Part shown: one piece after another, positions 28,521-37,438 of the stretch
How positions within the stretch are numbered: the first letter of the stretch is position 1
How the letters are laid out: the number at the start of each line of letters is the position of its first letter
Source of the DNA: Candidatus Rhodoferax mariagerensis
GTDB taxonomy: Bacteria > Pseudomonadota > Gammaproteobacteria > Burkholderiales > Burkholderiaceae_C
Direction of reading: 5' to 3'
Assembly: GCA_016719055.1 (NCBI GenBank)
Contig: JADKAW010000038.1
Location: 338,548 to 402,547 of the forward strand
Length of the DNA stretch: 64,000 bases
The notes under the pieces: model-generated
What the model saw: the letters and a program-made list of their open reading frames with translations, nothing else
What the model was told of the DNA's origin: nothing
The model's database searches: none
Translations under genes and position numbers: made by a program

Positions 28521-28569
28521 CTGGCAGGCAATAGTACCCAGACTGACTTGATCAGCCCCCAGAGACGAC

Positions 28570-29427
28570 TCACTTGGCCGCGTTCGGAAAAAACAACTGT
28601 TCGCCACCAATCTTGTAGCCGGCAATCACACCCTGCCCGGCCCCGGAAATCAGCCAGTCGACAAACTTCTGGCCATCGGCTACCTTCACATGCGTGTGTC
28701 TGGCCGGGTTGACCAGCATCACGCCGTACTGGTTGAACAGGCGTTTGTCGCCCTCCACCAGCACCGCCAGATCACCCCGGTTTTTGAAATTGAGCCAGGT
28801 GCCACGGTCTGCCAGCACATAGGCATTGCTGCTGGAGGCCATGTTCAGCGCCGGGCCCATGCCGCAGCCACACGACTTGTAGCCGCTGCCCATCTTGTCT
28901 TCCAGGCCAGCCTGCTTCCAGTAGCGCAGTTCGGCCGCGTGGGTGCCGCTCTTGTCACCGCGTGAAATGAACTCACCATTGATGGCTGCCACTTTTTTCA
29001 GAGCTTCAACAATGTCAGGGCCTTTTGTTTTGGCAGGGTCCGCCTTGGGGCCAATCAGCACAAAGTCGTTGTACATCACCTCAAAACGCTTCACGGCAAA
29101 ACCTTCGGCTACCACTTTTTCTTCAGCCACGGGGTCATGCACAAACAGCACGTCCGCGTCACCCCGGCGTCCCATGTCAATGGCCTGGCCGGTGCCCACG
29201 GCGACCACTTTCACATCAATGCCGCTGGCCTTTTTGAACTCGGGCAGCAAGTAGCCAAACAGGCCCGACTGTTCGGTTGAAGTGGTTGACGCCACCACTA
29301 TCGACTGCGCTGCGGCGCTTAGGGCGGCACTACAAAGCACTACAGTAAATATAGCTTCTGGCACATATTGCATAAGGGCTAGAGGCCAAAATGACTTAAA
29401 GTTAAGCGCAGTTTTCATGGTGTTCAC
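28570..29427 (-). CDS. tupA: tungstate ABC transporter, substrate-binding protein
   Basis: A 285-residue periplasmic oxyanion-binding protein. After the signal come VVASTTSTEQSGLFGYLLPE and VGTGQAIDMGRRGDADVLFV, the Tup family anion-binding motifs with the TTST loop. SRGDKSGTHAAELRYWKQAG and GYKSCGCGMGPALNMAS follow. The signal sequence is unusual: WPLALMQYVPEAIFTVV within it is encoded by a dispersed-repeat copy (29343-29400). Its start overlaps the tupC stop by 4 bp. Tungstate versus molybdate preference is inferred from the family. Confidence 0.92.
   Translation of the reverse strand: MNTMKTALNFKSFWPLALMQYVPEAIFTVVLCSAALSAAAQSIVVASTTSTEQSGLFGYLLPEFKKASGIDVKVVAVGTGQAIDMGRRGDADVLFVHDPVAEEKVVAEGFAVKRFEVMYNDFVLIGPKADPAKTKGPDIVEALKKVAAINGEFISRGDKSGTHAAELRYWKQAGLEDKMGSGYKSCGCGMGPALNMASSSNAYVLADRGTWLNFKNRGDLAVLVEGDKRLFNQYGVMLVNPARHTHVKVADGQKFVDWLISGAGQGVIAGYKIGGEQLFFPNAAK
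29343..29400 (+). repeat. dispersed palindromic repeat, copy 8 (inside the tupA signal sequence)
   Basis: Landmarks are AATATAGCTTCTGGCACATA, TTGCATAAGGGCTAGAGGCC and ATGACTTAAAG. It closely matches copy 1 and the palindromic copy 5. It supplies part of the hydrophobic core of the TupA signal peptide. Confidence 0.85.
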
Positions 29428-30149
29428 AGAGTTTCTCCTTTGACAAAAAAATGGGCTGCCGGGTACTGTGTTTGCAACAGTGTCCCTTCGAAAAAATCTT
29501 TCACCGGCAGGTCGGCCAGCACCCTGCCCTGTTCCAGGTAAATCACCCGGCTCGCCAGTCGCTTGACCTGGCCTAGGTTGTGGCTGGCAAAAACCAGGGT
29601 GGCGGCCTGGTTCTGGTGGGCAAACTCTTCAATCAGCGCCTCTACCTCGCGCTTGGCATGCGGGTCCAGGCTGGCGGTGGGCTCATCCAGCAGCAGCACC
29701 TGGGGCTCAAGTGCCCAGGCCCGCGCCATGGCCACCCGCTGCTGCTGGCCGCCTGAGAGCTTGCGCCCGTTGCGCTGCGCCAGATCGGCCAGTCCTACCC
29801 GCTGCAACGCCACCAAGGCCCCGGTTTTGGCTTGCGCCCAGTGCACACCGCGCAGCCACAATCCCAGCGCCACATTGGCTTGCACCGTCAGGCGCATCAG
29901 ATGGGGCCGTTGAAACAACATGGCCTGGGATGCCGCTGCATCAACGCTGAAAAGGCCCGCCGTCGGTGTGATCAACTGGTGCAACATGCGCAACAGCGTG
30001 CTTTTGCCACAGCCATTGGAGCCAACCAGGGCCACGCGCTCACCGGGCAAGATGCACAGATTCACATCCGACAGCGCCCGAACGCCGCGTTTCGCAGAGC
30101 CAAACTGCACCGCAATGCCGCTCAGATTAAATAAGGCCTTAAGCGGCAT
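29424..30149 (-). CDS. tupC: tungstate ABC transporter, ATP-binding protein
   Basis: A 241-residue ATPase with Walker A VGSNGCGKSTLLRML, signature KLSGGQQQRVAMARAWAL and Walker B VLLLDEPTASLDPHAKRE. It energises TupB. It lies 6 bp after the tupB stop and overlaps the tupA start. Confidence 0.92.
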   Translation of the reverse strand: MPLKALFNLSGIAVQFGSAKRGVRALSDVNLCILPGERVALVGSNGCGKSTLLRMLHQLITPTAGLFSVDAAASQAMLFQRPHLMRLTVQANVALGLWLRGVHWAQAKTGALVALQRVGLADLAQRNGRKLSGGQQQRVAMARAWALEPQVLLLDEPTASLDPHAKREVEALIEEFAHQNQAATLVFASHNLGQVKRLASRVIYLEQGRVLADLPVKDFFEGTLLQTQYPAAHFFVKGETL

Positions 30150-30155
30150 GGTGCG

Positions 30156-30899
30156 TCATACCGATGCCCCAACCAGCGCCGACGACGCTGTGCCACCCGA
30201 CTCACTGGCCTCTCGCCAACGCCGCAACAGGCCGATCAGCAGGTTCAATAACAGTACCACGCCCAGCAATATCAGCCCCAGGCCCAGGGCCAGCGGCAAA
30301 TCCCCCTTGCTGGTCTCCAGCGCGATGGCTGTGGTCATGACACGGGTGAAGCCATCCACATTGCCGCCCACAATCATCACTGCGCCAACCTCGGAAATGG
30401 CTCGCCCAAATGACGCGATCACCACCGTCAACAAGGCATAACGCTCGTCCCAGGCCAGCAGCAGGCTGCGCATTAATGGTAGAGCGCCGAGCGACTGCAG
30501 TTGTTCACCATGCAGATTCTGGGCGTCTTCCACCACCTGGCGGGTCAGGGCCGTGACCACCGGCAGCACCAGCACGGTTTGCGCCAGCACCATGGCCTTG
30601 AAGCTGAACAGCCAGCCCAAAAAACCCAATGGCCCGCTGCGCGACAGCAGCAGGTACACCACCAGCCCCACCACCACCGACGGTACAGCCAGCAAGGTGT
30701 TGAGCAGGGTCAACACCCCATCGCGCCCGGCAAAACGCGCTACACCCAGCCAGGCGCCCAGCACCAGGCCCAAACCGCAGGCCAAGGCGCAGGCCGTGGC
30801 GCTGACGGACAGTGACCTGCCCACGATGGTGAGCAAGCCGGCGTCCAGCGATGTGATGAGTTGCAGCGCCGTTTGCGCACTGTCAGTAAAGGTGGTCAT
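30156..30899 (-). CDS. tupB: tungstate ABC transporter, permease
   Basis: A 247-residue permease with about five to six membrane helices. Visible are SLSVSATACALACGLGLVLG, VVVGLVVYLLLSRSGPLG and the ATPase-coupling loop, followed by FGRAISEVGAVMIVGGNV, the motif shared by TupB and related permeases. First gene of the tupB-tupC-tupA operon, divergent from a ModE-like regulator with 64 bp between the starts. Confidence 0.9.
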   Translation of the reverse strand: MTTFTDSAQTALQLITSLDAGLLTIVGRSLSVSATACALACGLGLVLGAWLGVARFAGRDGVLTLLNTLLAVPSVVVGLVVYLLLSRSGPLGFLGWLFSFKAMVLAQTVLVLPVVTALTRQVVEDAQNLHGEQLQSLGALPLMRSLLLAWDERYALLTVVIASFGRAISEVGAVMIVGGNVDGFTRVMTTAIALETSKGDLPLALGLGLILLGVVLLLNLLIGLLRRWREASESGGTASSALVGASV

Positions 30900-30963
30900 G
30901 CAGGCAGAAAGAAAAGATCGGGTATCGTAGCTACCGAATCACAACCTGACGATATGAACCACT

Positions 30964-32121
30964 GTGCATAGGCTACAACTCCACTACACCCTGTCGCGCG
31001 ACAACAGCCCGGCCCAGGTGCGCAACCCTCTGATCGACCTGCTGCAAGCAGTCAGCATAAGGGGCTCGATCTCGGGCGGTGCGCGTGCTCTGAACCTGAG
31101 CTACCGCCACGTCTGGGGCGAGCTCAAGCGCTGGGAGCAAGAGCTGGGCAACGAACTGCTGGTCTGGGAAAAAGGCCAAAACGCGCGCCTGACAGACTTT
31201 GCCAGCAAGCTGATGTGGGCCGAACGCCAGGCGCAGGCCCGCCTGGCACCGCAGATCGAGGCCTTGCGCAGTGAGCTCGAACGCAGTTTTGCACTGGCAT
31301 TTGACGACAGTGTGCAGGTGCTGACACTCTACGCCAGCCACGACGAGGCGATCTCGCGTCTGCGCGAGTACGCCCTGCGAGGCCCGGAAAGCGGCACGCG
31401 GCTGCATCTGGACGTTCGTTTTACCGGCAGTGTCGATGCCATCCGTGCTCTCAATGAGGGCCGTTGCATCATGGCGGGTTTTCACACGCTGGCCCAAACG
31501 GGTCGAAAAACGCTCAGTGAGCGCAGCTACAAGCCGCTGCTGCAACCCGGACGCCACAAAATCATCGGATTTGCCCAACGCACCCAGGGGCTGATGGTGG
31601 CACCCGGCAACCCCCTGGCGTTGCAGACATTGCACGATGTAGCGCGTAGTCAGGCCCGTTTTGCCAACCGGGTGCTGGGCTCGGGCACGCGCCTGGTGTT
31701 GGACGAACTGCTGGCTCAGGCTGGCCTGGCCGCCACAGACATCAACAGTCTTGCCAATCTGGAGCCCTCACACGCGGCCGTGGCACAGGCGGTGGCATCG
31801 GGTCAGTGTGATGCTGGCCTGGGCATTGCGGCGGCAGCGCTACAGGCCGGACTGGACTTTGTGCCTTTTGCCAACGAGCGCTACCATTTGGTGTGTCTGA
31901 AATCTGCACTTGGTCAGCCGGGCGTTCTAAACCTGCTGCAACTGCTGCAAACGCCGCACTGGCAAAGCAGCATGACAAACATCGCAGGCTATTCGCCTGA
32001 GCAGTGTGGCCAGGTTTTGTCCATGCGCAAGGTGTTGCCCTGGTGGGACTTTGCGCGTGAGAAAAGCAAGGCGGTATCGCTGCTCAACGCCGCCATGCCC
32101 ATGCAACAGCAACCCGTTTAG
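30964..32121 (+). CDS. ModE-type HTH regulator with substrate-binding-protein domain
   Basis: A 385-residue protein. The N-terminal winged helix (about residues 22-95) contains LIDLLQAVSIRGSISGGARA and LNLSYRHVWGELKRWEQELG, as in ModE. After a linker, residues from about 115 resemble a PBP-like domain (PF12727 type), with VLTLYASHDEAISRLREYAL, GSGTRLVLDELLAQAGLA and GLGIAAAALQAG. It should sense molybdate, tungstate or a related ligand and control the divergent tup operon. The start is GTG at 30964; a nearby ATG is in another frame that stops at once. GGTA-N7-TACC at 30921-30935 is a weak operator candidate. Confidence 0.85.
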   Translation: MHRLQLHYTLSRDNSPAQVRNPLIDLLQAVSIRGSISGGARALNLSYRHVWGELKRWEQELGNELLVWEKGQNARLTDFASKLMWAERQAQARLAPQIEALRSELERSFALAFDDSVQVLTLYASHDEAISRLREYALRGPESGTRLHLDVRFTGSVDAIRALNEGRCIMAGFHTLAQTGRKTLSERSYKPLLQPGRHKIIGFAQRTQGLMVAPGNPLALQTLHDVARSQARFANRVLGSGTRLVLDELLAQAGLAATDINSLANLEPSHAAVAQAVASGQCDAGLGIAAAALQAGLDFVPFANERYHLVCLKSALGQPGVLNLLQLLQTPHWQSSMTNIAGYSPEQCGQVLSMRKVLPWWDFAREKSKAVSLLNAAMPMQQQPV

Positions 32122-32243
32122 CAACAGTTGTCCACCACGGACGAGATGTCGGCATGCACAAAGCAATGGCCCCATTGTCGAAAATATTCTCGCTTGGCCC
32201 CTGAGGGCTCGTAAAGCAAAAACAGGGGCTTTTGTTCTTGCCA

Positions 32244-32765
32244 CTAGCCTAGTTTTCGGTCGCTCACCACCATGCCATCCGCATCGGCATACAGCCAGTC
32301 ACCCGGATTCACCCAGACACCCTGAATCTGCACCGGCAAGTCTTTCAAACCCTGGTTCCTCTTTTCGGTGGGCATGGGCATGCTGGCAAGGGCGCGAATG
32401 CCCACGTCCTGCGCGGCCAACTCTACAACGTCGCGCACACAGCCATCAATCAGCACCCCCGCCCACCCATTTTTGGCAGCTGCGGCACCCAGGTTGCCAC
32501 CCAGCAGGGCCCGCTGCAGCGAACCCGCACCTGCCACGACCAGCACTTTACCTACCCGGCCGTCAGCGGTATCTTCAAAGCCACACGAATCGACAGCGGC
32601 TTTGACGAGCGAATTGTCTTCAAAACACTTGACTGTGCTCACCGGCCCACAGAACACTTGGCGTGCGCCATAGTCCCGAAAAACTGGCGGCAGCACCCTA
32701 AAGACCCTGGGTGAGTCGTTCTTGTGGGCATCGCATAAATCGCTGGTGGCAATGGGTTTATTCAT
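32244..32765 (-). CDS. RraA family protein (ribonuclease regulator/HMG-type aldolase)
   Basis: A 173-residue protein of the RraA fold. It has TSDLCDAHKNDSPRVFRVLP, VVAGAGSLQRALLGGNLGAA, AKNGWAGVLIDGCVRDVVEL and VQIQGVWVNPGDWLYADADG. In this family the G-x-R-D element (here DGCVRDV) and D residues bind metal in 4-hydroxy-4-methyl-2-oxoglutarate aldolases, while E. coli RraA inhibits RNase E. Sequence alone does not decide between them; the length and lone context favour the RraA type. Confidence 0.85.
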   Translation of the reverse strand: MNKPIATSDLCDAHKNDSPRVFRVLPPVFRDYGARQVFCGPVSTVKCFEDNSLVKAAVDSCGFEDTADGRVGKVLVVAGAGSLQRALLGGNLGAAAAKNGWAGVLIDGCVRDVVELAAQDVGIRALASMPMPTEKRNQGLKDLPVQIQGVWVNPGDWLYADADGMVVSDRKLG

Positions 32766-32894
32766 TTCAAATTTCCTTCAAATGCAAAAAATTGTAGGTT
32801 GTACGCAAAACTGTCACGAAAAGATGCCTTTTCCCTGTGAAAAAGCCCTGTGCGCTCTTGGAAAGCCTTGGTTTCTCCAGTAGCATTCGCGTCT

Positions 32895-32921
32895 ACCAGC
32901 AAATTGGCTGATCTTGCTGGT
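32895..32921 (+). promoter_or_regulatory. 5' hairpin ahead of the SWIB gene
   Basis: ACCAGCAA and TTGCTGGT form an exact 8-bp stem around an 11-base loop, about 30 bp upstream of the ATG of the histone-like gene. It may be an mRNA leader structure or an operator. No further evidence. Confidence 0.35.
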
Positions 32922-32951
32922 GTTTGATTAACAACTCATAGGACAACACAC

Positions 32952-33386
32952 ATGGCAACTGCAAAAAAAGCGCCAGCTAAAAAAGCTGCTCCTGTCACCA
33001 AAGCTGAACCAGCGCCCAAGGCCGCCCCAGCCAAAAAGGCAGCACCTGCAAAAGCAGCTGAGTCCGCCAAAAAGGTAGTTGCCAAAGCGGCTGCACCCGC
33101 CAAAAAAGCCGCTGCCAAAAAAGCACCCGCTGCCAAACGCAGCGTGAACGCCGCCTTCATGAAGACCCTGACACCCAGCGGTGCACTGGCGGCGGTGGTC
33201 GGTGCCAAAGCCTTGCCGCGCACCGAAGTCGTCAAAAAACTGTGGGACTACATCAAGAAGAACAAGCTGCAAGACGACGTCAACAAGCGCCTGGTCAACG
33301 CCGATGCCAAGCTCAAGGAAGTATTTGGCAAGGCGCAGGTCACCATGTTCGAGATTGCCGGCCTCATCGGCAAGCACCTGAAATAA
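32952..33386 (+). CDS. histone H1-like SWIB/MDM2 domain protein
   Basis: A 144-residue protein in two parts. Residues 1-62 are almost only Ala, Lys and Pro in KKAAPAKK-like repeats, as in the bacterial histone H1-like tails. Residues about 65-144 form a SWIB domain: FMKTLTPSGALAAVVGAKAL, KLWDYIKKNKLQDDVNKRLV and VTMFEIAGLIGKHLK. It probably binds DNA and shapes the nucleoid; related proteins occur in Burkholderiales and chlamydiae. An ATAGGA site precedes the ATG and a terminator follows, so it is a single-gene unit. Confidence 0.9.
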   Translation: MATAKKAPAKKAAPVTKAEPAPKAAPAKKAAPAKAAESAKKVVAKAAAPAKKAAAKKAPAAKRSVNAAFMKTLTPSGALAAVVGAKALPRTEVVKKLWDYIKKNKLQDDVNKRLVNADAKLKEVFGKAQVTMFEIAGLIGKHLK

Positions 33387-33409
33387 ACTTTTCTCTAGGG
33401 ATAAAGCCC

Positions 33410-33435
33410 AAAAGGCCGGCGCAAGTCGGCTTTTT
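33410..33435 (+). terminator. terminator after the SWIB gene
   Basis: AAAAGGCCG and CGGCTTTT pair with one bulged G around a short loop, followed by a T-rich tract. It starts 24 bp after the SWIB stop. Confidence 0.7.
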
Positions 33436-33484
33436 CTTTGTGGCATGATCCTGCACATTCAAAAAAAGGCCAAGCCTTCTGTCA

Positions 33485-34488
33485 ATGCTGCGTTTTCTAC
33501 TCACCCGTTTCAGCTTGATCATTCCGACCTTCATCGGCATGACCTTGGTGGCGTTTTTTCTGATCCGGATGGTGCCGGGTGACCCGATTGAGACACTGGC
33601 GGGCGAGCGCGGCATCGACCCGGTGCGCCATGCCGAACTGCTCAAGGCCTATGGTCTGGACCGCCCGGTGCTGGTGCAATATGGCATTTACATTGGCCGG
33701 GTGCTGCAGGGTGACCTAGGCAAGTCCATCATTACTCATGAACCGGTGCTCAAGGAATTTTTGGCACTGTTTCCGGCCACCATCGAGCTGGCGCTGTGCG
33801 CCATTCTGTTTGCGCTGATCATCGGGATTCCGGCCGGCATTTTGGCGGCGGTCAAGCGCAACACGATTCTGGACCACGGCGTCATGGGTGTGTCGCTCAC
33901 TGGTTATTCGATGCCCATTTTCTGGTGGGGCCTGCTGCTGATTTTGCTGTTTTCAGTGCAACTTGACCTGACGCCAGTGTCTGGGCGCATATCAGTGCAG
34001 TATTTCATCGAGCCAGTCACCGGCTTTCTGATGATTGACACCTGGATGGCCGGGGACATGGATGCCTTCTGGTCGGCCGCCGCGCATCTGATTTTGCCGA
34101 TGATTGTGCTGGGCACCAATCCACTGGCGGTGATTGCGCGCATGACGCGCTCAGCCATGCTGGAAGTGCTGGGCGAGGACTACATACGCACAGCGCGCGC
34201 TAAGGGTTTGTCAAGTTTTCGGGTGGTGGCGCTGCACGCCCTGCGCAACGCGCTGATTCCGGTGGTGACCGTCATTGGGCTGCAGGTCGGCGTGTTATTT
34301 ACCGGCGCCATTCTGACGGAAACCATTTTTCGTGGCCAGGTGTGGGCAAATGGATGATTGAAGCCATTGGCCGGCGTGATTACCCGGTGTTGCAGGGCGG
34401 CATGCTGCTGCTGGGCGGTATGGTGATGCTGGTCAACCTGCTGGTCGATGTGACCTACGGCATCATCAACCCCCGCATTCGTCACTGA
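33485..34488 (+). pseudogene. dppB: dipeptide ABC transporter permease DppB, single-base frameshift
   Basis: A DppB-type permease: LTRFSLIIPTFIGMTLVAFF, RMVPGDPIETLAGERG, and the coupling loop RTARAKGLSSFRVVALHALR. The frame is open to 34357 and reads FTGAILTETIF, then a wrong tail. If one T is added to the T5 run at about 34326, the frame continues as SWPGVGKWMIEAIGRRDYPV and GGMVMLVNLLVDVTYGIINP to a TGA at 34488, the normal DppB end. So the gene is whole apart from one missing base. It may be a sequencing error, phase variation or a real mutation; the operon downstream is intact. Confidence 0.88.
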
Positions 34489-34502
34489 TTCAGGCATTCA
34501 CC

Positions 34503-35396
34503 TTGACCACCTTGACCGACTCCACTGTGCACGCGCCGCGGCATCCTCTGCGCGAATTCTGGGACTATTTTTCGACCAACAAGGGTGCCGTGGGCGGCTT
34601 GCTGATCGTGGTGCTGGTGCTGCTGATGGCGGCATTTGCGCCCTGGATAGCGCCCTACCCGCCCGATGCCACCGATTCCAGCGTGTTTCTGACACCACCG
34701 GCCTGGCAGGCTGGCGGCTCCAGTGCTCATCTGCTGGGCACCGATGCGATTGGCCGGGACATCCTGTCGCGGCTGATTTTTGGTGCGCGTCTGTCCCTGA
34801 CCATCGGGCTGGCCGTGGTGGCGATTTCTGTGGTGGTGGGTACGGTGCTGGGGCTGACGGCAGGATATTTCAGGGGTCTGTTTGAGATCGGCGCGATGCG
34901 CCTGATGGACATCATCCTGACCTTGCCCAGCCTGCTGCTGGCGATTGTGATCGTGGCCATTCTGGGCCCGGGCCTGATGAATGCCATGCTGGCCGTGGCA
35001 GTGGTGGTGCTCCCGCATTACGTGCGGATTACCCGCGCAGCGGTGATTTCCGAGATGTCCAAGGACTATGTGACGGCGGCGCGTATGAATGGCGCCGGCC
35101 ATTTGCGCCTGATGTTCACCGAGGTGCTACCCAACTGCACCGCACCCCTGATCGTGCAGGCGTCACTGGGTATTTCAACCGCGATTCTGGATGCCGCAGC
35201 CCTGGGCTTTTTGGGTCTGGGGGCACAACCACCGTCACCCGAATGGGGCACCATGCTGGCCGATGCCCGTGAGTTTGTTTTGCGTGCCTGGTGGGTGGTG
35301 ACGTTTCCGGGCTTGGCGATTCTGATCACCGTGCTGGCCTTCAACTTGCTCGGTGACGGTCTGCGCGACGCGTTTGACCCCAAACTCAAGCGCTGA
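34503..35396 (+). CDS. dppC: dipeptide ABC transporter permease
   Basis: A 297-residue second permease of the importer. Its start is TTG at 34503, 14 bp after the dppB stop, with HPLREFWDYFSTNKGAVGGL at the front. The coupling loop is YVTAARMNGAGHLRLMFTEV, and the end is VLAFNLLGDGLRDAFDPKLK, as in DppC. It pairs with DppB in the membrane. Confidence 0.93.
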   Translation: MTTLTDSTVHAPRHPLREFWDYFSTNKGAVGGLLIVVLVLLMAAFAPWIAPYPPDATDSSVFLTPPAWQAGGSSAHLLGTDAIGRDILSRLIFGARLSLTIGLAVVAISVVVGTVLGLTAGYFRGLFEIGAMRLMDIILTLPSLLLAIVIVAILGPGLMNAMLAVAVVVLPHYVRITRAAVISEMSKDYVTAARMNGAGHLRLMFTEVLPNCTAPLIVQASLGISTAILDAAALGFLGLGAQPPSPEWGTMLADAREFVLRAWWVVTFPGLAILITVLAFNLLGDGLRDAFDPKLKR

Positions 35397-35407
35397 AAGA
35401 CTTCTGT

Positions 35408-36397
35408 ATGGCTCTTTTAGAAATCGAAAACCTGTCGGTACAGTTTCCGTCCAAAGCCGGTGTGATGCACGCTGTAGACGGCGTGTCGCTGTCACTCGAA
35501 GCCGGCGATGTGCTTGGCATTGTGGGTGAATCCGGCTCTGGCAAAAGCGTGACCATGATGGCTCTGATGGGTCTGGTGTCTTTTCCGGGGCGTGTTTCGG
35601 CCGACAAACTCCGTTTTGACGGACACGATTTGCTCAACCTGAGCCCCAGTGAGCGCAGCAAGCTCATCGGCAAAGATGTGGCGATGATTTTTCAGGACCC
35701 CACGACCAGCCTGAACCCATGTTTCACCGTGGGTTTTCAGCTGGCAGAAACGCTCAAGCTTCACATGGGCATGGACAACCGGGCAGCCCAGAAGCGCTCG
35801 GTTGAGCTGCTGGAACAGGTTGGCATTCCGGCACCAGAGAGTCGCCTGAAGGTTTATCCGCACCAGATGTCGGGTGGCATGAACCAGCGCGTGATGATTG
35901 CCATGGCGATTGCCTGCAACCCCAAACTTTTGATAGCGGATGAGCCAACCACAGCGCTGGATGTGACGATTCAGGCGCAAATTCTCGATCTGCTGCGCAA
36001 CCTGCAGAAAGAGCGCAACATGGCGCTGGTGCTGATCACCCACAACATGGGCGTGGTGTCAGAAATGGCGCAGCGCGTGGCCGTGATGTATGCCGGGCAA
36101 ATCATGGAAGAGCGCAGTGCCCATGACATTTTTGAATTGCCCCAGCACCCTTACACCGAAGCCCTGATGGCGGCCATGCCCGAGCGCAGCGACGGCCAGA
36201 CCCGCTTGGCCACCATTCCCGGCATGGTTCCGGGCTTGTTTGACCGGCCCACCGGTTGCCTGTTTGCGCCTCGCTGTACTTATGCGTCGAACCATTGCCG
36301 GGCGCAGCGCCCGCTTCTGCGTGAATGGCAAAGCGGTATGGTGCGCTGCCATCATCCGCTTGAAGCGGTACCGCTCAGCCAGGAGATTGCTGCATGA
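35408..36397 (+). CDS. dppD: dipeptide ABC transporter ATPase DppD
   Basis: A 329-residue ATPase. Walker A GIVGESGSGKSVTMMALMGL, signature MSGGMNQRVMIAMAIAC and Walker B LLIADEPTTALDVT. The signature has MNQ instead of the usual MRQ. The C-terminal oligopeptide-transporter extension carries the cysteine cluster region GCLFAPRCTYASNHCRAQRP. It overlaps dppF by 4 bp. Confidence 0.94.
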   Translation: MALLEIENLSVQFPSKAGVMHAVDGVSLSLEAGDVLGIVGESGSGKSVTMMALMGLVSFPGRVSADKLRFDGHDLLNLSPSERSKLIGKDVAMIFQDPTTSLNPCFTVGFQLAETLKLHMGMDNRAAQKRSVELLEQVGIPAPESRLKVYPHQMSGGMNQRVMIAMAIACNPKLLIADEPTTALDVTIQAQILDLLRNLQKERNMALVLITHNMGVVSEMAQRVAVMYAGQIMEERSAHDIFELPQHPYTEALMAAMPERSDGQTRLATIPGMVPGLFDRPTGCLFAPRCTYASNHCRAQRPLLREWQSGMVRCHHPLEAVPLSQEIAA

Positions 36398-37419
36398 GCG
36401 CCCACTCAACTGTCGTCAGCCCAGCCATCGAGCCGGTGGTGGTGGCAAAGAACCTGAGACAGGTTTACCGCATCAGCCGTGGCATGTTTCACCCCGCCGA
36501 TCACTTACAGGCGGTCAGCGGTGTTTCGTTCACGGTCAACCCTGGCAAGACACTGGCGGTGGTGGGTGAATCGGGCTGTGGAAAATCAACCCTGGCGCGC
36601 ATGGTGTCGCTGATCGAGATCCCCACTGCGGGCGAACTGCAGCTAGGCAAGGTGGACGTGGTCAAGGCCAGTACCAAAGAACGTCACGCGCTGCGCCGCA
36701 GCGTGCAGCTGGTGTTTCAGAACCCGTTTGGCTCACTCAACCCACGTAAAAAAATTGGCGCCATCCTGGAGTCGCCGCTGGAGATCAACACCGATCTGAG
36801 CGCCGCAGAACGGGCTGAAAAAGCCCGTGCCATGCTGGCGCTGGTGGGGTTGCGTCCCGAGCACTATGACCGCTACCCGCACATGTTCTCGGGCGGGCAA
36901 CGACAGCGTATTGCAATTGCCCGGGCACTCATGCTCAGGCCTGGCTTGATCGTGGCAGATGAACCGGTGTCGGCACTGGACGTGTCGATTCAGGCGCAGG
37001 TGCTGAACTTGCTGGCTGACCTGCAGCAGGAGCTGGGGCTGGCCTACCTGTTTATCTCCCATGATCTGGGCGTGGTGCGCCACATTGCCCATGACGTGCT
37101 GGTAATGTACTTAGGGCACGCAGTGGAACAGGGTGACAAAAAGGTCTTGTTTGCCCAACCCTTGCACCCTTACACCCAGGCCTTGCTGGCCTCCACGCCA
37201 GGGATTGTTGGCACCGGCACTTCCAAGCAGCGCATTGTGCTCAAAGGTGAACTGCCCTCGCCGCTGAATCCGCCCAGCGGCTGCGTATTCTCAACCCGTT
37301 GCCCACATGTGACGGCGCAGTGTCAGTCTGAGCGCCCGGAACTCAGAGAGCTCGCTGGCAGGCAAGTGGCCTGTCATCTGGCTGAACAATTTATCCAACC
37401 CGCTGCGTTGCAGCATTAA
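36394..37419 (+). CDS. dppF: dipeptide ABC transporter ATPase DppF
   Basis: A 341-residue ATPase, the partner of DppD. Walker A VVGESGCGKSTLARMVSL, signature MFSGGQRQRIAIARALML and Walker B LIVADEPVSALDVS. The C-terminal part has LNPPSGCVFSTRCPHVTAQC, the cysteine region of the family. The start overlaps the dppD stop. Confidence 0.94.
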   Translation: MSAHSTVVSPAIEPVVVAKNLRQVYRISRGMFHPADHLQAVSGVSFTVNPGKTLAVVGESGCGKSTLARMVSLIEIPTAGELQLGKVDVVKASTKERHALRRSVQLVFQNPFGSLNPRKKIGAILESPLEINTDLSAAERAEKARAMLALVGLRPEHYDRYPHMFSGGQRQRIAIARALMLRPGLIVADEPVSALDVSIQAQVLNLLADLQQELGLAYLFISHDLGVVRHIAHDVLVMYLGHAVEQGDKKVLFAQPLHPYTQALLASTPGIVGTGTSKQRIVLKGELPSPLNPPSGCVFSTRCPHVTAQCQSERPELRELAGRQVACHLAEQFIQPAALQH

Positions 37420-37438
37420 CCTGTCAGGAGTCCCAAAG

